Below, piece by piece: positions 25,644 through 35,273 of a DNA stretch of 64,000 nt. The notes under the pieces are model-generated. The model saw only the letters and a list, made by a program, of their open reading frames with translations. It ran no database searches and was not told the origin of the DNA. Made by a program: the position numbers and the translations under genes. Source of the stretch: Streptomyces sp. NBC_01276 (lineage in GTDB: Bacteria; Actinomycetota; Actinomycetes; Streptomycetales; Streptomycetaceae); NCBI RefSeq assembly GCF_041435355.1, contig NZ_CP108442.1, forward strand, positions 620,001 to 684,000, given 5' to 3'. Each line of letters opens with the position of its first letter. The stretch's first letter is position 1.

Positions 25644-26321
25644 ATGCGCGTACTGGTGGTGGAGGACGAACGACGGCTGGCCCTGGCCCTGCAGCGCGGG
25701 CTCCAGTCGGAGGGGTTCTCGGTGGACGTGGCCCACGACGGGCTCCAGGGGCTGTGGATGGCCTCCGAGCACGACTACGACCTCATCGTCCTCGACATCA
25801 TGCTGCCCGGCCTCAACGGCTACCGGGTCTGCTCACGGTTGCGCGCGGCGGGCCACGAGGCCGGGATCCTGATGCTCACGGCGAAGGACGGCGAGTACGA
25901 CGAGGCCGAGGCGCTGGACACCGGCGCCGACGACTTCCTGTCCAAGCCCTTCTCCTACCTCGTGCTCGTCGCCCGGCTCCGCGCCCTGGGCCGGCGTACG
26001 GGCCGCCGCGGCCCGCGGACCATGACCTTCGGCGACCTGACGCTCGACCCCGCCCGGCACTTCTGCTCCCGGGGCGGCACGGAGATCCGGCTGACCGCCC
26101 GGGAGTTCGCGGTCCTGGAGTACCTCGCCCGGCGTCCGGGCGAGGTGGTGCCCAAACGGGAGATCCTGGAGCAGGTCTGGGACAGCGCCTTCGACGGTGA
26201 TCCGAACGTGGTCGAGGTCCACGTGAGCGCGGTGCGCCGGAAGATCGACGCGCCCTTCGGCCGCACCGCCCTGGAGACCGTGCGCGGCGCGGGCTACCGG
26301 CTGGCGGTCGACGGTGGCTGA
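25644..26321 (+). CDS. OmpR-family response regulator
   Basis: 225 aa. Receiver domain with the phosphorylation site Asp51 ('DLIVLDIMLPGLNG'), acidic residues 'VEDE' at 7-10 and conserved Lys101 in 'SKPFSY'. The C-terminal winged helix is seen in 'EIRLTAREFAVLEYLARRPG' and 'VVEVHVSAVRRKID'. It overlaps the histidine kinase gene by eight bases, so the two are translated together. Direct CTGAAG repeats upstream probably serve autoregulation. Confidence 0.95.
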   Translation: MRVLVVEDERRLALALQRGLQSEGFSVDVAHDGLQGLWMASEHDYDLIVLDIMLPGLNGYRVCSRLRAAGHEAGILMLTAKDGEYDEAEALDTGADDFLSKPFSYLVLVARLRALGRRTGRRGPRTMTFGDLTLDPARHFCSRGGTEIRLTAREFAVLEYLARRPGEVVPKREILEQVWDSAFDGDPNVVEVHVSAVRRKIDAPFGRTALETVRGAGYRLAVDGG

Positions 26322-27768
26322 TGCCCTGGCCTCGGCCCTGCGCCGGCTGAGCGGCCCGGTGGCACGGCTGCCGCGGTGGATCCCGTCGTGGCGCCCGGGA
26401 CGGCTTCGGCCCACGACCGTACGCGCCCGGGCGACCGCGGGCGCCGTCGTGGTGGTGGCCGTGGCCCTGGCCGTGGCCTCCTTCGCCCTGCTCGGCCTGC
26501 TGAAGGCCGACCTGCTGCGCAACGCCGAGCGGGACGCCGCCCAGCAGGCGGAGACCGTCGCCGGGCTCGCGGCGGCCGGGGACCTCGACCGGATGCGGCC
26601 CGCCGGCCTGGGGGCGGACTTCGTCCAGGTGGTGAACGCCCGCGGCCGGGTGCTGCGGTCCACCCCGAACCTGGCCGGTCTCCCCGCTCTCGCCCCCGTC
26701 GCACCACTGCGTCCGGGCAAGTCCTTCCACACCTGGCGGGTCCGCCCGCTCGGTGGCGAGCACCGGCAGCGGGTGGTCCAGGTGACCACGCAGACGCCAC
26801 AGGGGCTGGTCGCCGTGTTCGTGGGGACCTCCCTGCGTGACGTGGACGCCGCCGACGACACCACCGCCGCCGCCCTCGTGGTGGGCGGGCCGCTGCTGCT
26901 GGCCACCGTGGGGTTCGTGACCTGGCGGGTCACCGGACGCGCCCTGCGGCCCGTCGAGGCGATCCGGGCAGAGGTCGCCGAGATCGGCGACCGCGACCTG
27001 CACCGGCGGGTGCCGGTGCCGCCGACCCGCGACGAGGTGGCCCGGCTGGCCGAGACGATGAACCTCACCCTCGACCGGCTGGAGTCCTCCGGCATCCGCC
27101 AGCGGCGCTTCATCGCGGACGCCTCGCACGAGCTGCGGAGCCCGATCACCGTGCTGCGCACCCAGCTGGAGGTGGCCCTGGCGGTCCGGGACCAGGAGCT
27201 GTGGCCGGAGCTGATCGGCGGGGCGCTGGAGGACGTCGAGCGGCTCCAGCAGCTGGCCTCGGACCTCCTGCTGCTGGCCCGGATCGACGCCGCCCAGCCG
27301 GTGCCCGCGCAGCGGCTGGACCTCGGCGAGGTGGTGCGCGACACGGTGGACGCGCGGCTGGGCGACCGGATCCCCGTCCGGGTGTCGCTGGCGGCGGACG
27401 TGGTGGTGGAGGGCAGCGGGCTGTGGCTCGCCCGGGTGGTCACCAACCTCCTCGACAACGCGCAGCGGTTCGCCGCCGGACGGGTCGACCTCACGCTGCG
27501 CACCGTCGGCGGCCCCCGGGCGCGGACCGCGGTCCTGGAGGTGGCCGACGACGGGCCCGGCATCGCGCTGGAGGACCGGGAGCGGATCTTCGAACGCTTC
27601 ACCCGGCTCGACGACGCCCGCAGCCGCGACCACGGCGGCGCCGGCCTCGGCCTGGCCATCGCCCGCGACCTGACCTCCCACCACGGCGGCACCCTGACGG
27701 CCGCCGACTCCCCCGGCGGGGCCCGCCTGGTCGTCCGCCTGCCCGTGGCTCCCCCGTCCGGGACGTGA
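26314..27768 (+). CDS. Sensor histidine kinase
   Basis: 484 aa with a GTG start overlapping the regulator gene. Two transmembrane helices (about residues 43-63 and 186-206) flank an extracytoplasmic sensor of ~120 residues. A HAMP domain follows, then the phospho-accepting His272 in 'IADASHELRSPITVL' and a HATPase domain with 'LARVVTNLLDNAQRF' and 'VADDGPGIALEDRERIFERF'. All catalytic boxes are present. The signal is unknown; the adjacent membrane-anchored protein may be an accessory. Confidence 0.95.
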   Translation: MADALASALRRLSGPVARLPRWIPSWRPGRLRPTTVRARATAGAVVVVAVALAVASFALLGLLKADLLRNAERDAAQQAETVAGLAAAGDLDRMRPAGLGADFVQVVNARGRVLRSTPNLAGLPALAPVAPLRPGKSFHTWRVRPLGGEHRQRVVQVTTQTPQGLVAVFVGTSLRDVDAADDTTAAALVVGGPLLLATVGFVTWRVTGRALRPVEAIRAEVAEIGDRDLHRRVPVPPTRDEVARLAETMNLTLDRLESSGIRQRRFIADASHELRSPITVLRTQLEVALAVRDQELWPELIGGALEDVERLQQLASDLLLLARIDAAQPVPAQRLDLGEVVRDTVDARLGDRIPVRVSLAADVVVEGSGLWLARVVTNLLDNAQRFAAGRVDLTLRTVGGPRARTAVLEVADDGPGIALEDRERIFERFTRLDDARSRDHGGAGLGLAIARDLTSHHGGTLTAADSPGGARLVVRLPVAPPSGT

Positions 27769-27948
27769 GCGCGGCGCGGGGTGCGGCGGGCGCGCTCCCC
27801 CGCCCCTGACGCAGCCTTGACGCCCGGGCCCCGGGTTCATACGGATCGCTGACGGACGGGCCGCGCCGGCCGCCGTTGAATGGAGAGGGGCTCCGGCGCG
27901 GCGCGGCGCCGCGGGAGCACGGGCGAGGCGACAGGGGAGGGACCTGCG

Positions 27949-28467
27949 GTGCGGCGACGCGTGGTGGTGGGTGTGAGCGGGAGCAGCGGAAGCCTGACGG
28001 CCCTGCAGCGGGCGGCCGCGGAGGCACGGTGGCGCGGGGCGGAGCTGCGGGTGGTGCTGGCCTGGCAGGCGCCGGGCGGGGGTCCGGGGTCCCGTACGTC
28101 CTGCGGCGGCTCCCTCGTGTACGCCGAGTGCCGGGCGGCCGCGGTGAAGCGGCTGCGGGAGGTCCTCGACGGGGCCTTCGGAGCCGCGGGCCCGGGTGTC
28201 GCCCTGGCCGGGCAGGCGGTGCGGGGCACCCCCGGGGCCGCCCTGGTCGACGCCGCCCGGGACGGGGACGACCTGCTCGTGGTCGGCGCCGGCACACGGG
28301 GGCGGCTGCTCGGCGCCCTGCGGCCCTCGGTGGGCCGCTACTGCCTGGCCCACGCCCCCTGCCCCGTCCTGGCCGTGCCGCCGAACCCGCTCCAGGCCCA
28401 ACTGGACGCCCTGCACCGGCGCAACGCGTGGCACGTCCCGCTCGACACGCGGGAGCTCATGCCCTGA
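27949..28467 (+). CDS. Universal stress protein
   Basis: 172 aa from the GTG at 27949, which has GGGGAGGGA upstream. 'VVVGVSGSSGSLTALQRAAA' and 'DLLVVGAGTRGRLLGALRPS' followed by 'CPVLAVPP' define a single Usp domain. The second stretch resembles the ATP-binding G-2x-G-9x-G(S/T) motif. It follows the two-component genes after ~180 bases and may be separately transcribed. Confidence 0.88.
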   Translation: MRRRVVVGVSGSSGSLTALQRAAAEARWRGAELRVVLAWQAPGGGPGSRTSCGGSLVYAECRAAAVKRLREVLDGAFGAAGPGVALAGQAVRGTPGAALVDAARDGDDLLVVGAGTRGRLLGALRPSVGRYCLAHAPCPVLAVPPNPLQAQLDALHRRNAWHVPLDTRELMP

Positions 28468-28847
28468 GCGGTGCGGTGGGCCCCGCACGGGGTGCGCATG
28501 GGGTCCGCCGCGGGTCTCTTCGGCCGGGGCCGCGTCGACCCGGGGCCGCCGCAAGCGGTTTCCGTACGCCGGGCCGTGCCACCGACCGGTTCCGGCCGTT
28601 CTGCCCGTGCCGGGAGCCCGGAGCCGGGGCCGGGGCCCGACCGGAGGCGTTCGCGGGCCGGGGCCGGGGCCGCCGGCAGGTCGGCCAGATCGCGTTGCTC
28701 CGTCCTCGGGGCTGCTGTGTACTCACTCCTCCAGCTCCCCCGGACCCCGCGCCGGCCCTCCCTCCACGACGGGGTGAGGGCAGCTTCGCCGTGCCGGAAT
28801 CCGGGCCGAACTGGCCCTGCCCGCAGGCGAGTCGAAGGAGAACCGGC
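28468..28847. other. Intergenic region, no gene seen
   Basis: 380 bases upstream of the ABC exporter gene. No frame has convincing protein-like composition. It presumably holds the exporter promoter; no clear consensus was found. Confidence 0.4.
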
Positions 28848-30749
28848 ATGTCCGAGAAGCAGCACCGGCCCGGGAAGCAGGCCGTGGCCACCGCCGCGCC
28901 CGTCCCGCCCGCCCCGCCGGAGTTCACGTTCAGGTGGGGCCGGCACAGCAAGGCCATGGAGCGGCTCTCGCTCGCGCAGATGGCCCGGCGCGTCCCGGCC
29001 TCCCTCACCCACACCGCCCGGCTGGCGTGGGCGGTGAACCGGACGGCCTTCGCATGGCTGGTCTGCGCCCAGGTCCTCGGCGGGCTGTGCACGGCCGCCG
29101 CCCTGGCCGCCGTCTCGAAGGCCATGGGCCCCCTGCTGACCGGTGGCACCGTGGAGCAGCGCGTCTCGGCGGCGTCCTGGCCGCTGGCGGCCGCCGCCGC
29201 GATGACCGCGCTCGGGGCCCTGTCCTCCATCGCGGCAGGGAGCGCGGCTCGCCGGCTGACCCCCGGCATGTGCACGATCGCCGACCTCGCCATGGTCGAC
29301 GCCCACATGGACGTGGACCTCGACTGCTACGACGCCCCGGACTTCTCCGAGCGTTCCGAGGCCGCCGAGACCGGATCGGCCCGGTCCTCGATGCTGCTCC
29401 AGGACGCCCTCGGGTTCACCGGCGGCCTGATCGACCTGCTCGCCGTGGCCTCCGTGCTGTCCGTGGTCCATCCGGTGCTGCTGCCGCTCCTGCTGCTGTC
29501 CGTGGTCCCGCGCGGGCTGGGCTCCGTGCACGCCGCCCGGCTCGACCACGCCCTGCACAACGAGACGATCGCCTCCCGCAACATCCGCAACATGATGCGC
29601 TGGCACCTGACCACGCCCAAACTCGCGGACGAGCTGCGCGGCAACAGCATGCGGGCGTACGCCCACCACTGGTACGCGGCGGTCTGCGAGCGCATCGACT
29701 CCAGGATGACCGGCTCGGCCCCCCGCTACCTCGTGGTGTACCTCGTCGCCGCCTGCGCCTCCGGGCTGTTCACCGCCCTGACGTGGCTGTCGCTGGGCGG
29801 GCTCGTGGTCGGCGGGTACATGGCGCTGGGCGCCGCCGGTACGGCGATCGTCGCGATGCGGACCTCCACGGCCGCGCTGTCCTCGCTGGTCGTGTACGGG
29901 GCGGCGATGTTCCAGCACGCCCTCTACCTCGGGGACTACACCGCCTTCATCGCACAGGCGGCCGAACGTTCGGGGCCGCGCGGCCCCCAGGCCATGGAGG
30001 CTCCCGAGAAGATCCGGCTGGAGGAGGCCGGGTACACCTACCCCGGCAAGGACACCCCGGCGCTCGGCCCGGTGTCGCTGACCCTGAACCGGGGCGAGGT
30101 CGTCGCCGTCGTCGGGGAGAACGGGGCCGGGAAGTCGACGCTGGTCCGGCTGCTGACGGCGCTGACGGCCCCGACGGCGGGAACCGTGTCCTGGGACGGG
30201 GTGCCGACCTCCGACGCGGACCAGCGCTCGGCCTGGACCCACGTCGGGCTCGTCACCCAGTCCTACGGGTACTGGCCCTTCTCCGCCCGCGAGAACATCA
30301 CCCTCGGCCAGCCGGGTCCGCGCGGTGAGGAGGCGGTCTGGGAGGCGCTGGGGGCCGTCGGCATGAAGGAGGTCGTCGCCGGCTTCCCGCAGGGCCTCGA
30401 CACCCTGCTGGCCCGCTCGCTGTGGGGCGGTCACGAGCCGTCCGGCGGCCAGTGGCAGCGGCTGGCCTGCGGGCGGGCCTTCCACCGGCGCCCGGCGCTG
30501 CTGGTCATGGACGAGCCGACCTCCGCGATGGATCCGCGCGGCGAGCACAGGGTGTTCTCGGGCCTGCGGGAGACCAAGGACGAACGGATCACGGTGATCG
30601 TCACGCACCGCATGGAGAACTGCCGCCTGGCGGACCGGATCATCGTCCTCGACGGCGGCCGGATCAAGGAACAGGGCAGTTTCGAGCAGCTGCTGGCCGT
30701 CGAGGGCGGCACGTTCCGGGAGCTCTACGAGCTGTCCCAGGACCGGTAG
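28848..30749 (+). CDS. ABC exporter, fused membrane and ATPase domains
   Basis: 633 aa. A hydrophilic ~40-residue leader precedes about six transmembrane helices (residues ~60-340). The nucleotide-binding domain has Walker A 'VGENGAGKSTLVRLL', a Q-loop in 'VTQSYGYWPFSA', signature 'HEPSGGQWQRLA', Walker B 'ALLVMDEPTSAMDP' and the switch His in 'VIVTHRM'. The signature reads EPSGGQ rather than LSGGQ. The type resembles exporters of peptides or lipophilic products encoded as half-transporters. No precursor peptide gene was recognised nearby. Confidence 0.93.
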   Translation: MSEKQHRPGKQAVATAAPVPPAPPEFTFRWGRHSKAMERLSLAQMARRVPASLTHTARLAWAVNRTAFAWLVCAQVLGGLCTAAALAAVSKAMGPLLTGGTVEQRVSAASWPLAAAAAMTALGALSSIAAGSAARRLTPGMCTIADLAMVDAHMDVDLDCYDAPDFSERSEAAETGSARSSMLLQDALGFTGGLIDLLAVASVLSVVHPVLLPLLLLSVVPRGLGSVHAARLDHALHNETIASRNIRNMMRWHLTTPKLADELRGNSMRAYAHHWYAAVCERIDSRMTGSAPRYLVVYLVAACASGLFTALTWLSLGGLVVGGYMALGAAGTAIVAMRTSTAALSSLVVYGAAMFQHALYLGDYTAFIAQAAERSGPRGPQAMEAPEKIRLEEAGYTYPGKDTPALGPVSLTLNRGEVVAVVGENGAGKSTLVRLLTALTAPTAGTVSWDGVPTSDADQRSAWTHVGLVTQSYGYWPFSARENITLGQPGPRGEEAVWEALGAVGMKEVVAGFPQGLDTLLARSLWGGHEPSGGQWQRLACGRAFHRRPALLVMDEPTSAMDPRGEHRVFSGLRETKDERITVIVTHRMENCRLADRIIVLDGGRIKEQGSFEQLLAVEGGTFRELYELSQDR

Positions 30750-30828
30750 CGCACGGCGGCCCGCCGGCTCCGGGCCGGGCGCGGGGCGGGTGCGGAGCCG
30801 ATCGGGGCGTGGGGCCGGGCAGGGCCGT

Positions 30829-31371
30829 TCATTCCTGCCCGGCGGTCTTCGACTCCGCCTCCGCGGCCGCCAGGACCCGGGCCCGGCCGGTCACCACCGC
30901 GGCGGCGGCGAGGGCGCTGGCCCCGAAGGCCAGCGCCACCGTCCACGGCTGGTCGAAGTGGTGGCCGGTGGCGTGGTCGACGGAGTAGCGGCCCGGTCCG
31001 GCGAGGCCGACGGCTGCCGCCGTGAACCCGAGGAAGGCCGGGTACTCGAATCCGCCGCCCTGGTTGAAGAAGCCGGCCGGGGCGTGCACGGACACCGCTC
31101 CCGCCATGGCCCCGGCCGCGGCCGCCCCGGCGGCCGGGGTGGCCAGCCCCAGCATCAGCAGCGCCCCGCCGCCCGCCTCCCCCAGGCCCGCGGCGATCGC
31201 GCTCTGCCGGCCCGGCCGGAAGCCCATGCGTTCCATCGCGGCCGCCGTCCCGGTCAGGCCCGCGCCGCCGAACCACCCGAAGAGCTTCTGCGCCCCGTGG
31301 GCGACGAGTACCGCGCCGGTGCCGGTGCGGAGCGCCAGCAGAGCGAGGTCACGGCGGTTGATGCAGGTCAT
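30829..31371 (-). CDS. DoxX-family membrane protein
   Basis: 180 aa with four hydrophobic helices. 'LALLALRTGTGAVLVAHGAQ' followed by 'KLFGWFGGAGLTGTAAAMER' is the DoxX signature. DoxX-type proteins are linked to respiratory or redox stress functions. It is convergent with the ABC exporter and divergent from the next small secreted-protein gene. Confidence 0.93.
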   Translation of the reverse strand: MTCINRRDLALLALRTGTGAVLVAHGAQKLFGWFGGAGLTGTAAAMERMGFRPGRQSAIAAGLGEAGGGALLMLGLATPAAGAAAAGAMAGAVSVHAPAGFFNQGGGFEYPAFLGFTAAAVGLAGPGRYSVDHATGHHFDQPWTVALAFGASALAAAAVVTGRARVLAAAEAESKTAGQE

Positions 31372-31577
31372 CAGGGTCTCCCGGTGGGTGCGCGGACAGA
31401 CGGGCGGGCACGCGGGACGCGGCCGCCCGGGGCGGTCCCGGCATCCCTATCCGCTCCCGGCGCCGGCGCCCCGGCCGGTGCCCGCAGATCCGCCATACGG
31501 GCCCCCGGTGCACGTTCGGCCACGGGTCGTCCGATTGACGACCGGTCATCACGCTCCGGAGACGCTAAGATCACGGC

Positions 31578-31958
31578 GTGGTCACAGCCCGCGCGCAGCA
31601 CCTGCCGCCGGCCCGCCGGCCGGCGGGTCTGCTGCACCTGCTCGGGCTGGCCCTGCTGCTGCTCGGCCTGATCTGCACGCACGGCGCCCACGCGCCCGGC
31701 GCGTCCGCCCACCCGGCCGCGGCCGCCTCCGTGTCGCAGGCCTCCCCCGCCGACGGCCACGGCCCGTCCCACCCGGCCGACGAGTGCGCGCCCGTGCCGC
31801 CCCGGCAGGGTTCGGTGGTGGACGCCCCGGCCTCCCCGTCGGCGGCCGTCACCCGGTGCACCCCCGAGGTCCGCCGGGGTCTGCCCGGGTGCGACCCGGC
31901 CGGCGCGTCCGGATCCGCCCCGGCCCGTACGGCGGCGCCGCCGGTCCTGCGGGTGTAG
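31578..31958 (+). CDS. Small exported protein, DUF6153-like
   Basis: 126 aa with a GTG start. A hydrophobic segment 'AGLLHLLGLALLLLGLICTH' follows a basic N-terminus, then a His/Pro/Ala-rich extracytoplasmic tail with three Cys residues. This resembles short DUF6153-type proteins of actinomycetes. The function is unknown. A similar small protein gene follows downstream. Confidence 0.6.
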   Translation: MVTARAQHLPPARRPAGLLHLLGLALLLLGLICTHGAHAPGASAHPAAAASVSQASPADGHGPSHPADECAPVPPRQGSVVDAPASPSAAVTRCTPEVRRGLPGCDPAGASGSAPARTAAPPVLRV

Positions 31959-32192
31959 ACACCGCAGCCCTCCGTACGGCGACCCGCGCGCCCCGGTAGC
32001 CGTACCGGCCGGTCCACGCGCTCCCCACGCGGGGCGCCGTGACCCCGGCCCGTGCCCGGCCGGCCCCTGCCCGCAGCCGGTCCGTTCCCGGTCCGCGTCC
32101 GACCGGCCCCGGCCCGTCCCCCGGCCCGTCCCCGCGATCCGCCGCCGCCCCCGCCCGTACCGGGCCGGGGGTGCCCGCCGCACGGAGGAACC

Positions 32193-32642
32193 GTGTCACG
32201 CCGTCCCCGCGTACCCCCGGCCCGTCCGGGCCCGCCATGGGCATCCGCCGTACTCGGCGCGGTGCCCGTCGTCCTGCTCCTCGCGGCCCTCGTCTGCTTC
32301 CCCCACCTCCTCGACGGCGCCGGGGCTCCCGGCGGCGCTCGGCACGAGGCCGTCTCCGCCGGGTCGCGGGCCGCTGGAGCCGCGCCGCAGTCCGGGCCGA
32401 CCGCGCCTGAAGGACGGCCGCATCCGCATCCGGAGCACGGTTCCTCCTGCGCCGCCGTCCCCGGCACGGCACGTACGGCTCCGGGCCCGGCGCCCGACGG
32501 CGGCGGGCAGGCGGCGCGCGGCCTGCCGGGCCGGGGTGCCGGAACCCGTGCCGCGCCGACGGCGCCGACCCGCTCCGCGGGTGCTCCGCGGGCCCGTTCC
32601 GGCCGCTCCGTCCTGACCAGCGTCTGTCGATGGCGGCTCTAG
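32193..32642 (+). CDS. Small single-pass membrane protein
   Basis: 149 aa from a GTG with GGAGGA close upstream. A basic N-terminus is followed by 'AVLGAVPVVLLLAALVCFPH' as the only hydrophobic helix, then a Gly/Ala/Pro-rich His-containing tail. Overall similar in design to the previous gene, with which it may form a pair. No family recognised, and low-complexity composition limits certainty. Confidence 0.5.
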   Translation: MSRRPRVPPARPGPPWASAVLGAVPVVLLLAALVCFPHLLDGAGAPGGARHEAVSAGSRAAGAAPQSGPTAPEGRPHPHPEHGSSCAAVPGTARTAPGPAPDGGGQAARGLPGRGAGTRAAPTAPTRSAGAPRARSGRSVLTSVCRWRL

Positions 32643-32762
32643 TCCGCTCCCGTAGTTCCCTTCGCAACGGCTGACGCATGCCCAACGGCCGGGCCCCGCC
32701 CCGGCCGAGGTCGGCATCCCCATGAGCGACCACCCGAAGCACCATCGAACGAGAGCGGAACC

Positions 32763-33869
32763 ATGCATTCTTCGGCCACCGACGTGTCCCAACCCGCCGA
32801 CCCCGCCCGCGCCGGCCTCTCCGGGCTGGTCGGAAACACACCCCTGCTGCGCGTGTCACAGCCCCTCGCCCCGCAGGGGCGCGGCTTCTGGGCGAAGCTG
32901 GAGGGCTTCAACCCCGGGGGCATCAAGGACCGCCCCGGCCTGCACATGGTCGAGCGCGCCCGCGCCCGCGGGGAGCTGCTGCCGGGGGCCCGGATCATCG
33001 AGTCCACCAGCGGCACCCTGGGCCTCGGTCTGGCGCTCGCCGGAATGGTCTACGGGCACCCCGTCACCCTCGTCACCGACCCCGGCCTGGAGCCTTCGAT
33101 GACCCGGCTGCTGACGGCGTACGGGGCCCGGGTCAACGTCGTCCGCGAACCGCACCCCACCGGCGGCTGGCAGCAGGCCCGCCGGGACCGCGTGGGCGAG
33201 CTGATGGGACGTCACCCCGGCTCGTGGTGCCCGGACCAGTACAACAACCCCGACAACACCACGGCGTACACCCCGCTCGCCCTCGAACTGGCCCGCGAGC
33301 TGGGCCACATCGACGTCCTGGTGTGCAGTGTGGGCACCGGCGGGCACTCCGCGGGCGTCTCGCGCGTCCTGCGGCAGCTCTACCCCGACCTGACGCTGGT
33401 GGGCGTGGACACCGTGGGCTCCACCATCTTCGGGCAGCCCGCCCGGACCCGGCTGATGCGCGGCCTGGGGTCGAGCATCTACCCCAGGAACGTCGCCTAC
33501 GAGCAGTTCTCCGAGGTCCACTGGGTCGCGCCGGCGGAGGCCGTGTGGGCCTGCCGTCAGCTCGCCGCCTCCCACTACGCGGCCGGCGGCTGGAGCGTCG
33601 GCGCCGTCGCACTCGTCGCCGGCTGGCTGGCCCGCACCCTCCCGGAGGAGACCCGGATCGCGGCGGTGTTCCCCGACGGGCCGCAGCGTTACCTCGGCAC
33701 CGTGTACGACGACGACTACTGCGCCGCGCACGGCCTGCTGGACTCGCCTCCGGCCGGCGAGCCCGAGGTGATCGGCAGCCTGGACGAGAAGGAGGTCACG
33801 CGCTGGACCCGCTGCGCCCGTGTGGTGGACCCGCTCACGCTGCGCGGGGCGGAGGGGCGGACCCGATGA
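32763..33869 (+). CDS. PLP-dependent cysteine synthase-family enzyme
   Basis: 368 aa. The PLP-binding Lys55 is in '[16 protein letters not shown]', followed by the substrate loop '[15 protein letters not shown]' and the phosphate-binding '[15 protein letters not shown]'. This is the OASS/CBS fold type II. The 'GGIKDR' and 'STSGT' variants place it with the divergent SbnA- or O-phosphoserine-using enzymes rather than housekeeping CysK. Its TGA overlaps the ATG of an MFS exporter, so it probably makes a small molecule that is exported. The product is not known. Confidence 0.9.
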   Translation: MHSSATDVSQPADPARAGLSGLVGNTPLLRVSQPLAPQGRGFWAKLEGFNPGGIKDRPGLHMVERARARGELLPGARIIESTSGTLGLGLALAGMVYGHPVTLVTDPGLEPSMTRLLTAYGARVNVVREPHPTGGWQQARRDRVGELMGRHPGSWCPDQYNNPDNTTAYTPLALELARELGHIDVLVCSVGTGGHSAGVSRVLRQLYPDLTLVGVDTVGSTIFGQPARTRLMRGLGSSIYPRNVAYEQFSEVHWVAPAEAVWACRQLAASHYAAGGWSVGAVALVAGWLARTLPEETRIAAVFPDGPQRYLGTVYDDDYCAAHGLLDSPPAGEPEVIGSLDEKEVTRWTRCARVVDPLTLRGAEGRTR

Positions 33870-35173
33870 GGACCACCCTCGCGCAGGTGCGTTCGTACGA
33901 GCGCAGCGTCCAGCTGTTGATGGTCAACCAGTTCACCATCAACCTCGGTTTCTACATGCTCATGCCCTACCTGGCCACGCACCTGGCCGGCCCTCTCGGG
34001 CTCGCCGGCTGGACGGTCGGGCTGATCCTCGGGGTGCGCAACTTCAGCCAGCAGGGCATGTTCCTCGTGGGCGGCACGCTCGCCGACCGCCTCGGCTACA
34101 AGCCGATGATCATCGCCGGGCTGGTGCTGCGCATCGCCGGTTTCGCGACCCTGGGGCTGGTCGACTCGGTGCCCGCGCTGCTCGTCGCCTCCGCGGCCAC
34201 GGGCCTGGCCGGGGCCCTGTTCAACCCGGCCACCCGGGCGTACCTGGCGGCCGACGCGGGTGAGCGCCGCGTCGAGGCGTTCGCGCTGTTCAACGTCTTC
34301 TACCAGGCGGGCATCCTGCTGGGGCCGCTGGTGGGCATGGTGCTGACGGGCGTGGACTTCCGCGTCACCTGCCTGGCCGCGGCGGGCATCTTCGCCCTGC
34401 TGAGCGTCGTACAGATCCGGGCGCTGCCCGACCGGCGGGGCAACGACGCCGAGGACCGGACGGCCGGACCGCGCGAGGGCGTGCTCGCGCAGTGGCGCCG
34501 GATCCTGGGCAACCGGCCGTTCCTGCTGTTCTCGGTGGCCATGATCGGTTCCTACGTGATGACCTTCCAGGTCTACATGGCGCTGCCGCTGGAGGTCCGG
34601 CGCCTCGGCGGCGAAGGCGCGTTCGGCACGGCCGCGGTGGCGCTGCTGTTCGCGGTCTCGGGGCTGAGCACGATCCTGTTCCAGACGAAGGTCACCGCCT
34701 GGTGCAAGGCGCGGATGGCGCCGGGCCGGGCGCTGACCTGGGGGCTGCTGATCATGGGGACGGCGTTCCTGCCGCTGCTGGCCGCCACCGCGCTCCCGGT
34801 GGTGGGGCCGGGGCCGCTCGCACGGCTGCTTGCGGCCGGGCCGCCGGCACTGTCCGCCCTGCTGCTGGCGGTGGGGACGATGGTGGCGTACCCCTTCGAG
34901 ATGGACACCATCGTCCGGCTCTGCGGGGACCGGCTCGTCGCCACCCACTACGGCCTGTACAACACGGTCTGCGGGGTGGGCATCGCGCTCGGCAACCTGC
35001 TCACGGGCGCCGCGCTGGACGCGGCCCGGTCCGCCGGGATGTCCGCACTCCCGTGGCTGGCGCTGTTCGCGCTCGGCCTCGGCTGCTCCGCGGCGGTCTA
35101 CGGCCTCCACCGCTCGGGCCGGCTCGCACCCCCCGTACCGGCCGGGGCCCGGGCCGGTGCCCTGACCGGCTGA
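33866..35173 (+). CDS. MFS-type exporter
   Basis: 435 aa with about twelve transmembrane helices. The motif-A-like loop '[17 protein letters not shown]' lies between helices 2 and 3. The start overlaps the upstream PLP enzyme gene by four bases (ATGA), so synthesis is coupled. Exporters of this look serve drug or small-molecule efflux. Pairing with the cysteine-synthase-like enzyme suggests export of a modified amino acid or a compound containing it. Confidence 0.9.
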   Translation: MRTTLAQVRSYERSVQLLMVNQFTINLGFYMLMPYLATHLAGPLGLAGWTVGLILGVRNFSQQGMFLVGGTLADRLGYKPMIIAGLVLRIAGFATLGLVDSVPALLVASAATGLAGALFNPATRAYLAADAGERRVEAFALFNVFYQAGILLGPLVGMVLTGVDFRVTCLAAAGIFALLSVVQIRALPDRRGNDAEDRTAGPREGVLAQWRRILGNRPFLLFSVAMIGSYVMTFQVYMALPLEVRRLGGEGAFGTAAVALLFAVSGLSTILFQTKVTAWCKARMAPGRALTWGLLIMGTAFLPLLAATALPVVGPGPLARLLAAGPPALSALLLAVGTMVAYPFEMDTIVRLCGDRLVATHYGLYNTVCGVGIALGNLLTGAALDAARSAGMSALPWLALFALGLGCSAAVYGLHRSGRLAPPVPAGARAGALTG

Positions 35174-35183
35174 CCGGCGCGCG

Positions 35184-35219
35184 CCCCGGTCCGCCTCCCG
35201 GAAAGGCGGTGGACCGGGG
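35184..35219. terminator. Hairpin between convergent genes
   Basis: The arms ccccggtccgcct (35184-35196) and aggcggtggaccgggg (35204-35219) pair with a small bulge and a seven-base loop. The hairpin follows the MFS gene and precedes the stop of the convergent esterase gene. No T-tract follows, as usual in Streptomyces. Confidence 0.6.
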
Positions 35220-35273
35220 CGACCGGGCCCGGGGGCTCCCGCCGCGCGGAGCCCCGGGGCGGCGAGCAGAGGG

